This document shows, piece by piece, positions 57,708 through 64,000 of a stretch of DNA of 64,000 nt (position 1 is the first letter of the stretch; every line of letters begins with the position of its first letter). This stretch comes from Ramlibacter agri (GTDB taxonomy: Bacteria; Pseudomonadota; Gammaproteobacteria; Burkholderiales; Burkholderiaceae_C). The notes beneath the pieces were generated by a model, which searched no databases, had not been told where the DNA came from, and saw nothing but the letters and a program-made list of their open reading frames with translations. Both the position numbers and the translations under genes were made by a program. Where the stretch lies: NCBI RefSeq assembly GCF_012927085.1, contig NZ_JABBFX010000001.1:310001-374000 (forward strand), given 5' to 3'.

Positions 57708-57713
57708 GCTTCG

Positions 57714-57787
57714 CCATCCCCGCGCAGGCGGGGACCCAGGGCACTAAAGGCGGACGCACTGGTTTCCCGCCTGCGCGGGAATGACGA
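57714..57787. repeat. pair of inverted TCATTCCCGC-type repeats
   Basis: CCATCCCCGCGCAGGCGGGG-ACCCAG (57714-57739) faces CTGGTTTCCCGCCTGCGCGG-GAATGACGA (57759-57787). The right-hand unit lies inside the 3' end of the transglutaminase gene and encodes VIPAQAGNQ. Related units occur at 61823-61885. Confidence 0.8.
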
Positions 57788-58580
57788 ATCGCGGGTCGTG
57801 CTCCAGCACCATCACTTCCTTCCGCGCCATCTGCACCTGGCCGAACATGGTCGCGAAGGCCACGTCCTTGGCATCGCGGCCGGTGCCGATACGCACCAGC
57901 CGGTCCACCGGCGCCATCCCGGTCGGGTCGAACAGCACCCAGTGGCCATCGAGCCAGGCTTCGAACACCGCGTGGAAATCCTGCGGCGGCTCATCGAACC
58001 ACACATAGCCCACGACGATGCGCGCCGGGATGTTGAGCGCGCGGCAGAAGGTGATGCCCAGGTGCGCGAAGTCGCGGCACACGCCGGCGCGCTGCTGCAG
58101 CACCTCGCCCGCCGTGCTGTTGCTGTTGGTGCTGCCCGGCCGATACGCCACCTCGTTGCGGATCCAGTCCACGATCGCCTTCACGCGCCCATAGCCCGGC
58201 GGCACGTGGCCGAACATGCGCACGACTTCATTGGACAGCAGGTCCGACTCGCAATAGCGGGTGGCCAGCAGGTAGGGAAAGATGCCGTCGGGCACCTTGC
58301 CCACGGGTCGTTCGGCCAGGCTCGTGTCGGGCGCCGGCGTGTGCACCTCCACCTCCGCCTTGTAGCTCACCTTCAGCGGGCCGGGCTTCGCGTCGAAGCG
58401 CAGGAAGCGGTTGCCGCTGCGCGCGTCGGTGTAGGCGTGCGGCGTGACGCCGCTGGAGATGGAGAGACGTTCGCTCAGGAGCTTCTGCGTCGGCCAGTGC
58501 GCGGCCTCGATGTTGAAGCAGAAGTGCGCGGTCGACAGCACCTGGTATTCGAGCACCGTCTCCACGGTCGACAGGTGCAT
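57744..58580 (-). CDS. transglutaminase-like protein with repeat-derived C-terminus
   Basis: 278 residues from ATG 58580, chosen because GGAG lies before it; ATG 58613 is an alternative. The transglutaminase/protease core has Cys in QQRAGVCRDFAHLGITFCRAL, His in PQDFHAVFEAWLDGHW and Asp in LFDPTGMAPVDR, with an N-terminal bacterial beta domain. The likely activity is peptidase or amidase, cytosolic. The last 14 residues (VIPAQAGNQCVRL and the preceding Phe) are translated from an intergenic repeat unit, so the original stop has been replaced. Confidence 0.88.
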   Translation of the reverse strand: MHLSTVETVLEYQVLSTAHFCFNIEAAHWPTQKLLSERLSISSGVTPHAYTDARSGNRFLRFDAKPGPLKVSYKAEVEVHTPAPDTSLAERPVGKVPDGIFPYLLATRYCESDLLSNEVVRMFGHVPPGYGRVKAIVDWIRNEVAYRPGSTNSNSTAGEVLQQRAGVCRDFAHLGITFCRALNIPARIVVGYVWFDEPPQDFHAVFEAWLDGHWVLFDPTGMAPVDRLVRIGTGRDAKDVAFATMFGQVQMARKEVMVLEHDPRFVIPAQAGNQCVRL

Positions 58581-58587
58581 GCGTTCT

Positions 58588-58620
58588 CCGTACGACGAAT
58601 GGGTGACATCCATCGTACGG
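58588..58620 (-). promoter_or_regulatory. hairpin overlapping the transglutaminase ribosome-binding site
   Basis: CCGTACGA (58588-58595) and TCGTACGG (58613-58620) form a perfect 8-bp inverted repeat with a 17-base loop that can pair further (ATGG/CCAT). On the mRNA the 3' arm ends in CGG of the CGGAG Shine-Dalgarno ten bases before the ATG, so folding could limit initiation. It could also be an operator. Confidence 0.5.
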
Positions 58621-58677
58621 CCGGCGCCAAGCCCAGCCAATAGTCTGGCGCCTTCGCCAGCTGTAGGACGCGCTGCG

Positions 58678-59919
58678 CTACTTGCCGAACAGGCCGCGCA
58701 GGCCGTTGCCTATCTTGTCCCCGATGCTCGTCGTCGCCGCGCCGACAGCCGAGCCGGCGAGAGCAGCGCTGGTCAAGGTCACGCTGGGCTCGTCGAGCGT
58801 GCCGCCCACGGCGAGCGGCACGCCGAGCGCGCCATGCGCCAGGTCCACCGCCACACGGCCGCTGAGGGACTTGTTCGCCGCCAGCGTCACGTTGCCGGTG
58901 GCGGACAGCGAACCCGAGGTCGCCACCAGGTTCGTCAGGTGCACGGTCTTGCCCTGCGTGTTGACCTGCCCGGCCAGCGTGTCGAGCCGGGTGCTGCCGC
59001 CGCGGCTGAGGCCCACCGTCTGCACTGCGCGGGCCAGGTCGATGCCTTGCAGCTCCGCGTTGCGCACGGTGAAGTGCGTGCTGGTCTGCAGCACGTCGAC
59101 GATCTGCCCCGGGTCCTTGTATTCGGAGCGCAGCGTGGTCTGCGCCTGCAGCTTGCCGGTCAGCGGCTTGCTGGGCGCGGTCAGCGCGGAGACTTCCACG
59201 TTCTCGGTCGTGAGCTGGCCCGTCAGCAACTGCAGCCCCGCGGCCTTGCCCGGCTGCAGCTGGAGCTTGCCCTTCACGTGGCCGCCGCCGATGGCGATTT
59301 CCACCGGCCACTCCTTGCCTTCCTGCTTGATCTCGCCGTGCGTGCCTTCGAAGCGGCCCGCGACGACCTTGAAGGACGCGGAATCGAGCAGCCCGTCGTC
59401 GGTGAGGTCCGCCTTGGCATCGATGGTGATGGGCTGGCCCTTCTCGTCGATCCAGGTGATGTTGTCCAGCAGCACGCTCTGCGGCAGCACCAGCGGCTTG
59501 CCGGGCGCGGCCGGCTCGGGCTTCTTGCCCTTGTCCTTGTCCTTCTTCTGCATCACTGCGGTCAGCGCCGCGATGCCGGTCTGCGGCAGCACGGCCTGGC
59601 GCACCACCAGGGTCTTGATCTCCAGCCGCCCCATCAGCAGCGCCGCCCAGCGCGGCCGCGCCTCGACGCGCTCCACGCTCAGCGCAGAGGGCTTCGTCTG
59701 CAAGCGCACCTGGTCCACTGCCACGGCCGGCACCGGGAACAGGTCCACCGACAGCCGCCCCAGCTTGAGCGGCACGCCCAGGGCAGCCGCTGCTTCCTTT
59801 TCGACCCGCGCACGGAAATCCTCGGTGCGCAGCCAATGCTGCAAGGCCACCGCCACACCCGCCAGCAGCAGCACGCCGAGCACGCCGGCCGCCGCCAGCC
59901 ATTTCAACCACTTCACCAT
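58678..59919 (-). CDS. AsmA-family protein
   Basis: 413 residues from ATG 59919 (MVKWLKWLAAAGVLGVLLLAG, one N-terminal membrane anchor). The periplasmic part has the AsmA N-terminal motif FRARVEKEAAAALGVPLKLGRLSVDLFPVPAVAVDQVRL and the C-terminal domain around GIDLARAVQ... and the SATGNVTLAANKSLSGRVAVDL repeat. AsmA-like proteins form bridge-like lipid-transfer rods at the envelope. A low-complexity basic patch QKKDKDKGKKPEP lies near residue 125. It is shorter than E. coli AsmA (617). Confidence 0.85.
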   Translation of the reverse strand: MVKWLKWLAAAGVLGVLLLAGVAVALQHWLRTEDFRARVEKEAAAALGVPLKLGRLSVDLFPVPAVAVDQVRLQTKPSALSVERVEARPRWAALLMGRLEIKTLVVRQAVLPQTGIAALTAVMQKKDKDKGKKPEPAAPGKPLVLPQSVLLDNITWIDEKGQPITIDAKADLTDDGLLDSASFKVVAGRFEGTHGEIKQEGKEWPVEIAIGGGHVKGKLQLQPGKAAGLQLLTGQLTTENVEVSALTAPSKPLTGKLQAQTTLRSEYKDPGQIVDVLQTSTHFTVRNAELQGIDLARAVQTVGLSRGGSTRLDTLAGQVNTQGKTVHLTNLVATSGSLSATGNVTLAANKSLSGRVAVDLAHGALGVPLAVGGTLDEPSVTLTSAALAGSAVGAATTSIGDKIGNGLRGLFGK

Positions 59920-60022
59920 GCGCCTATTGTCCCCACTGCCGGGCTTCAACCCACACCCCTGCAGGAATTCTTCACACCCGCTAGCATCGAATTCTTCACG
60001 GTCGACACCAAAGGAAACAAGG

Positions 60023-60628
60023 ATGAAGCTGTATTACTCCCCGGGCGCCTGCTCGCTGTCCCCGCACATCGCCCTGCGCGAAGCCGGCCTCGCCTTCGAG
60101 CCCGTGCTGGCCTCCACCAAGTCGCACAAGCTGCAGGACGGCACCGACTACTACGGCATCAACCCCCTGGGCTACGTACCGATGCTGGAACTCGACGACG
60201 GCACCCGCCTGCGCGAAGGCCCGGCCATCGTGCAATACGTTGCCGACCAGGCGCCCACCAAGAACCTCGCGCCCGCCAACGGCACCCTGCCCCGCTACCG
60301 CCTGCAGGAGTGGCTGACCTTCATCGGCACCGAGATCCACAAGACCTTCTCGCCGCTGTTCAATCCCGCGCTGGACGAAGCCGCGAAGAAGGTGTTCCGC
60401 GACAAGCTCTCCAGCCGCTACGAGTTCATCGACAAGGAACTCGCCGGCAAGCAGTACGTGCTGGGCGACCACTTCAGCGTGGCCGACGGCTACCTCTTCA
60501 CCGTGACGCGCTGGACCAAGCCGATGAACATCGACATCAGCGGCTTCGCCAACCTGCAGGCCTGGATGGCGCGCGTTGCTGCCCGCCCCGCGGTGCAGGA
60601 GGCCTTGAAAGTCGAGGGACTGCAATAA
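60023..60628 (+). CDS. glutathione S-transferase, beta-class-like
   Basis: 201 residues. The thioredoxin-like N-terminal domain begins MKLYYSPGACSLSPHIALREAGL with the beta-class Cys10; NPLGYVPMLELDDGTRLREGPAIVQYVAD carries the cis-Pro and the glutathione-binding Glu-Gly pair; the helical C-terminal domain has the DHFSVADGYLF cap. It conjugates glutathione to electrophiles or reduces disulfides in the cytosol. AAGGAAACAAGG precedes the ATG. The next gene, an old yellow enzyme, also handles electrophiles. Confidence 0.94.
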   Translation: MKLYYSPGACSLSPHIALREAGLAFEPVLASTKSHKLQDGTDYYGINPLGYVPMLELDDGTRLREGPAIVQYVADQAPTKNLAPANGTLPRYRLQEWLTFIGTEIHKTFSPLFNPALDEAAKKVFRDKLSSRYEFIDKELAGKQYVLGDHFSVADGYLFTVTRWTKPMNIDISGFANLQAWMARVAARPAVQEALKVEGLQ

Positions 60629-60636
60629 CCTAGGTG

Positions 60637-60660
60637 TCATCCCGGCCCCGCGCCGGGATC
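60637..60660. repeat. TGTCATCCCGG-type hairpin
   Basis: ATCCCGGC (60639-60646), CCCGC, GCCGGGAT (60652-60659), preceded by GTC. Same family as 54011-54044. It lies eight bases after the glutathione S-transferase stop. Confidence 0.65.
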
Positions 60661-60716
60661 GAACCACGTGCCTCGGCCGCATGGATAGCGGTTCAAGGCC
60701 GCAACAACAAAGCTCT

Positions 60717-61820
60717 ATGAAATCCTTGTTCGACCCGGTGCAGGTCGGAAGCCTGCACCTGCCCAATCGCATCGTCATGGCCCCGCTCACGCGCAATCGC
60801 GCGCCGCAGGCCATTCCCACGCCGCTGATGGCGGAGTACTACGCGCAGCGTGCCTCGGCCGGCCTGCTGATCTCCGAAGCCACGGCCATCACGCACCAGG
60901 GCCAGGGCTACGCCGACGTGCCCGGCCTCTACGGCACCGAACAGCTCGACGCCTGGAAGCGCGTCACCGATGCCGTGCATGCCAAGGGCGGCCGCATCTA
61001 CTGCCAGCTGTGGCACGTGGGCCGCGTCTCGCACGTGGACCTGCAGCCGGACGGCGGCAAGCCGGTCGCGCCCTCCGCCATCACGGCCAAGACCAAGACC
61101 TATCTCGTCAAGGACGGCCAGGGCGGCTTCGCGGCCACCTCCGAGCCGCGCGCGCTGGACGCGGGCGAGCTGCCCGGCATCGTGCAGGACTTCCGCCACG
61201 CTGCGCGCAACGCGATCACCAGCGCGGGCTTCGATGGCGTCGAAGTGCACGGCGCCAATGGCTACCTGCTGGACCAGTTCCTGAAGACCGGTTCCAACGA
61301 GCGGCGTGACGACTACGGCGGCTCCATCGAGAACCGCGCACGCCTGCTGCTGGAAGTGATGCGCGCGGTGGTCGGCGAAGTCGGCGGCCATCGCGTCGGC
61401 CTGCGCCTGTCGCCGGTGACGCCGGCCAACGACGTCGTCGACGCCGATCCGCAACCGCTGTTCGAGTACGTCGTGAAGCAGCTCGCGCCGCTGGGACTGG
61501 CCTACATCCACATCATCGAGGGCGCCACCGGCGGCCCGCGCGAAGTGGACGGCCGCCCCTTCGACTACGCCGCGCTGCGCAAGGCCTACCGCGATGCCGG
61601 CGGCAAGGCCACCTGGATGGTGAACAACGGCTACGACAAGGCGCTGGCCGAACGCGCGCTCGCCAGCGACGCGGACCTGGTGGCCTTCGGCCGGCCGTAC
61701 ATCGCCAATCCGGATCTCGTGGAGCGGCTGCGCGCGAACGCGCCGCTGAACGAGGTGGAGAAGACGACGCTGTATGGCGGTGGGGCGAAGGGGTACACGG
61801 ACTACCCCGCGCTGAAGTAA
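60717..61820 (+). CDS. old yellow enzyme-family alkene reductase (NemA-like)
   Basis: 367 residues, FMN-dependent NADPH reductase of activated C=C bonds and nitro compounds. N-terminal SLFDPVQVGSLHLPNRIVMAPLTRNRA, the substrate His-x-x-Asn in VEVHGANGYLLDQFLKTGSNERRDDYGGS near residue 180 and AFGRPYIANPDLVERLR near the end are all diagnostic of classical OYEs. ATG 60717 is used; no strong ribosome-binding site is visible. It follows the glutathione S-transferase gene after 88 bases that contain a hairpin repeat. Confidence 0.95.
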   Translation: MKSLFDPVQVGSLHLPNRIVMAPLTRNRAPQAIPTPLMAEYYAQRASAGLLISEATAITHQGQGYADVPGLYGTEQLDAWKRVTDAVHAKGGRIYCQLWHVGRVSHVDLQPDGGKPVAPSAITAKTKTYLVKDGQGGFAATSEPRALDAGELPGIVQDFRHAARNAITSAGFDGVEVHGANGYLLDQFLKTGSNERRDDYGGSIENRARLLLEVMRAVVGEVGGHRVGLRLSPVTPANDVVDADPQPLFEYVVKQLAPLGLAYIHIIEGATGGPREVDGRPFDYAALRKAYRDAGGKATWMVNNGYDKALAERALASDADLVAFGRPYIANPDLVERLRANAPLNEVEKTTLYGGGAKGYTDYPALK

Positions 61821-61822
61821 AT

Positions 61823-61885
61823 CGTCATTCCCGCGAAGGCGGGAAGCCAGGGCGCCCTGGGTCCCCGCCTCCGCGGGGATGACGA
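61823..61885. repeat. inverted pair of TCATTCCCGC-type repeats
   Basis: CGTCATTCCCGCGAAGGCGG-GAAGCCAG faces CTGGGTCCCCGCCTCCGCGG-GGATGACGA, so the whole 63 bases are one large imperfect palindrome between convergent genes. Same family as 57714-57787. Confidence 0.8.
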
Positions 61886-61887
61886 AG

Positions 61888-62481
61888 TCAAGCCGGCCCG
61901 ACCCCGATCGGCGCCGGCGTCCGCATCACGATCCGCGTGAACAGCCGGTCATAGGCCGGCTCCCGCTCGCCGCCGGCCAGCGGGTCGATGTGCTGCGAGA
62001 AGGCCGTGTTCAGCTGGGCCCAGTCGGACGGCGACAGCAGTTCCTGCGCCGCGGGCAGGATCTCGGTTTCTTCGGTCCGCATGTGGGCCAGGTAAAAGTC
62101 CACGTAGTGCCGCGTCGCGTCCTCGAAAGCCGCGCGGCGGCTGTCGCCCAGCAGTTCCCACGCCAGCAGCAGGTGCTGCAGTTCGCGCACGCGGCGCTCG
62201 CCCTGCAGGTGGTCGTTCTCCAGCCGCTCGATCACCGGCATCAGCGCCGGCATCGCCCGCGCCATCTTCGGGAACAGCAGGTCCGACTCCTTGGGGTGGT
62301 GCCGGCGCTCGGGAAATTCGTCGATGTAGAACAGCATGGCCCGCAGCACGTCGAAGTAGCGCTCGGGCTGTTCTTCGTCCGGTCCGCGCTGCAGCATCTG
62401 CTGCAGTGAACGCAGGACGGCGGCGACCGCGGCATGTTCGTCGCGGATGATCTGCAAGGCGTTGCGGGTGGTGTGGCTCAT
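61888..62481 (-). CDS. hemerythrin HHE-domain protein
   Basis: 197 residues, all-helical. The iron-binding His/Glu set of the HHE fold is visible: RDEHAAVAAVL (H near 16), RRHHPKESDLLFPK (H-H and E near 60), LENDHLQGER (H near 88) and FYLAHMRTEETEILP (H and E near 130). Proteins of this type bind a diiron centre that senses or stores oxygen or protects against nitrosative stress. It is 57 bases after the start region of the P-type ATPase stop and on the same strand; no partner is evident. Confidence 0.9.
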   Translation of the reverse strand: MSHTTRNALQIIRDEHAAVAAVLRSLQQMLQRGPDEEQPERYFDVLRAMLFYIDEFPERRHHPKESDLLFPKMARAMPALMPVIERLENDHLQGERRVRELQHLLLAWELLGDSRRAAFEDATRHYVDFYLAHMRTEETEILPAAQELLSPSDWAQLNTAFSQHIDPLAGGEREPAYDRLFTRIVMRTPAPIGVGPA

Positions 62482-62538
62482 GGCGCTATCTCCTGTTGTC
62501 AGGGTCGCACGCGGGAGCCCTCCCCCGCTTGACGCACG

Positions 62539-64000
62539 TCAACGGGATCGCTTCAGCAGCAGCGCGTTCGTCAGGACGCTCACGCTGGACAATGCCATCG
62601 CCCCGCCCGCCACTACCGGGCTCAGCAAGCCCGCCGCCGCCATCGGGATGCCGGCCACGTTGTAGGCGAAGGCCCAGAACAGGTTCTGGCGGATCTTCAC
62701 CACCGTGCGGTGCGAGATCGCCAGCGCGCGCTCCACCAGCGCCACGTCACCGCGCATCAACGTGATGCCGGCCGCATGCATGGCGACGTCGGTTCCCGTG
62801 CCCATGGCAATGCCGACATCGGCGGCCGCCAGCGCCGGCGCGTCGTTGACGCCGTCACCCACCATCGCCACGACGTGGCCGCCGGCGCGCAAGGCCGCCA
62901 CGCGCTGCGCCTTGTCGCCCGGCAGCACCTCGGCCTGCACCTCTTCCGGCGCAAGCCCCAGGCGCCGGCCCATGGCCTGGGCGGCGGCGCGGTTGTCGCC
63001 GGAGATCATGACCAAGCGCAAGCCGCGCGCACGCAGGGCCGCAAGGGCCGCGGCGGCACCAGGCTTGGGTTCGTCGGCAAAGGCCATCAGCGCGCGCAGC
63101 GCGCCGCCTTCGAGCAGCGCGGACAGCGTCGCGCCTTCGCCCTGCAGGCGCTGCACCTCGGACTGCAGCATTCCCAGCGGCGTGCCCAGTTCATCCAGCC
63201 AGCGCAGGCTGGCGATGCGCCACTGCGCGCCGCCCACGCTGCCTTCGGTGCCGCGCCCGGGCACCGCGCGCACGGCCTCGGCCGGCTGCAGTTCCAGGCC
63301 ACGCTCGCGCGCAGCACCCACCACCGCGCGCGCCAGCGGATGCTCGCTGCCCGCCTGCACGCTGGCCGCCGCGGCCAGCAGCGTCGCTTCGTCCTGCCCC
63401 GCCGCCGGCACGAAGGCCACCAGCCGCGGCTGGCCCACCGTCAGGGTGCCGGTCTTGTCGAAGGCGACGGTGTCGACGCGGTGTGCAATCTCCAGCGCCT
63501 GCGCGTCCTTGATCAGGATGCCCTGGCGCGCGGCGACGCCGGTCCCGGCCATGATCGCCGCCGGCGTGGCCAGGCCCAGCGCGCAGGGACAGGCGATCAC
63601 CAGCACCGCCACGGCGGGGATCAGCGCGTCCTGCAGGCTGGCGCCGGCGATCAGCCAGCCGACCAGCGTGAGCAGGGCGACCGCCACGACCACCGGCACG
63701 AACACCGCCGCCACCTGGTCCACCAGGCGCTGGATCGGCGCCTTGCCGGCCTGCGCGTCCTCGACCAGCCGGATGATGTGGGCCAGCACGCTCTCGCCGC
63801 CCACGGCGGTGGCCTTCATCACGACACGTCCCTCGCCGTTGATGCTGCCGCCGGTGAGGCGCGCGCCCTGGCCCTTGGCCACCGGCAGCGGCTCGCCCGT
63901 GAGCATCGATTCATCGGCGTGCGTGTCGCCCTCTTCCACCACACCGTCCGCCGGGATGCGTTCGCCTGGGAGCACCAGCAGCCGGTCGCCGGCCATCACC
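62539..64000 (-). CDS. copA: copper-type P1B ATPase, N-terminus outside window
   Basis: The visible 486 residues cover everything from the actuator domain to the C-terminus; the metal-binding N-terminal domain lies beyond the right edge. Motifs: TGE in [10 protein letters not shown], the ion-path Cys-Pro-Cys in [13 protein letters not shown], phosphorylation site [15 protein letters not shown] (the HP of P1B pumps) and [23 protein letters not shown] together with the YN..P segment [13 protein letters not shown] and the final membrane helix point to a Cu+ exporter. It ends without a regulatory tail. Confidence 0.93.
   Translation of the reverse strand, partial: VMAGDRLLVLPGERIPADGVVEEGDTHADESMLTGEPLPVAKGQGARLTGGSINGEGRVVMKATAVGGESVLAHIIRLVEDAQAGKAPIQRLVDQVAAVFVPVVVAVALLTLVGWLIAGASLQDALIPAVAVLVIACPCALGLATPAAIMAGTGVAARQGILIKDAQALEIAHRVDTVAFDKTGTLTVGQPRLVAFVPAAGQDEATLLAAAASVQAGSEHPLARAVVGAARERGLELQPAEAVRAVPGRGTEGSVGGAQWRIASLRWLDELGTPLGMLQSEVQRLQGEGATLSALLEGGALRALMAFADEPKPGAAAALAALRARGLRLVMISGDNRAAAQAMGRRLGLAPEEVQAEVLPGDKAQRVAALRAGGHVVAMVGDGVNDAPALAAADVGIAMGTGTDVAMHAAGITLMRGDVALVERALAISHRTVVKIRQNLFWAFAYNVAGIPMAAAGLLSPVVAGGAMALSSVSVLTNALLLKRSR

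Noticed and set aside
57714..57787. CRISPR array or attachment site in the repeated GC-rich stretch
   Set aside because: There are only two units in inverted orientation with no regular spacers and no cas or integrase genes.
1..64000. tRNA, rRNA, insertion sequences or prophage
   Set aside because: No tRNA-like cloverleaf, rRNA block, transposase, integrase or phage structural gene was recognised on either strand.

Overview
The window is high-GC DNA (third codon positions mostly G/C) from a betaproteobacterium of the order Burkholderiales, most like the Comamonadaceae (Ramlibacter/Variovorax/Acidovorax type). This is inferred from three orphan tripartite-tricarboxylate (Bug) binding proteins, many LysR regulators, TAAAAT-type -10 boxes, the order mnmG-rsmG-lysE-parA-hydrolase-parB, and several families of short intergenic palindromes. 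I recognise about 65 protein genes, no rRNA or tRNA, no insertion sequence and no CRISPR array. No gene-free gap exceeds 250 bases.

Layout. 1-6325: threonine ammonia-lyase with a thioesterase, a 48-residue membrane protein, GTP-dependent PEP carboxykinase (pckG) behind an unusual leader, a remnant of a response regulator, a D,D-carboxypeptidase and a small two-gene minus-strand operon. 6444-18526: LysR regulators, a Bug protein, a phosphoesterase, a short-chain dehydrogenase lacking its catalytic pair, a universal stress protein, an ArgP-like regulator divergent from dadA, an orphan molybdopterin subunit, an M14 peptidase and a serine hydrolase. 18528-27227: a degenerate alpha/beta hydrolase facing a flavin reductase-MarR pair, a GntR-controlled operon (Bug protein, TauE-type permease, amidohydrolase), a lipoprotein-protease pair and an EamA transporter. 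27230-33958: Bug protein, class II aldolase, Rieske oxygenase and LysR; then acetoacetate-CoA ligase divergent from a cyclase-family enzyme.

34007-45853: envelope proteins of unknown role, a TetR regulator with two matching operators controlling a small membrane protein and a hydrolase, an NCS2 permease, thioesterase, cobalamin adenosyltransferase, EF-hand protein, D-lactate/glycolate dehydrogenase, then parB, a hydrolase, parA and a LysE exporter. 45890-48749: rsmG and mnmG, which carry three parS sites inside their coding sequence. This places the window near the chromosome origin, although dnaA and oriC are not in it.

49157-57707: a divergent catabolic island. The minus arm is a branched-chain-type ABC importer (binding protein, livHMGF) ending in an aldehyde dehydrogenase. 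The plus arm is an AraC regulator, an HD-domain protein with the six metal ligands of diiron HD oxygenases, and a class II aldolase. This is the best candidate here for an undescribed pathway. 57714-64000: a transglutaminase whose C-terminus is written by an intergenic repeat, an AsmA-like protein, a glutathione S-transferase, an old yellow enzyme, a hemerythrin-domain protein and a copper-type P-ATPase cut by the right edge.
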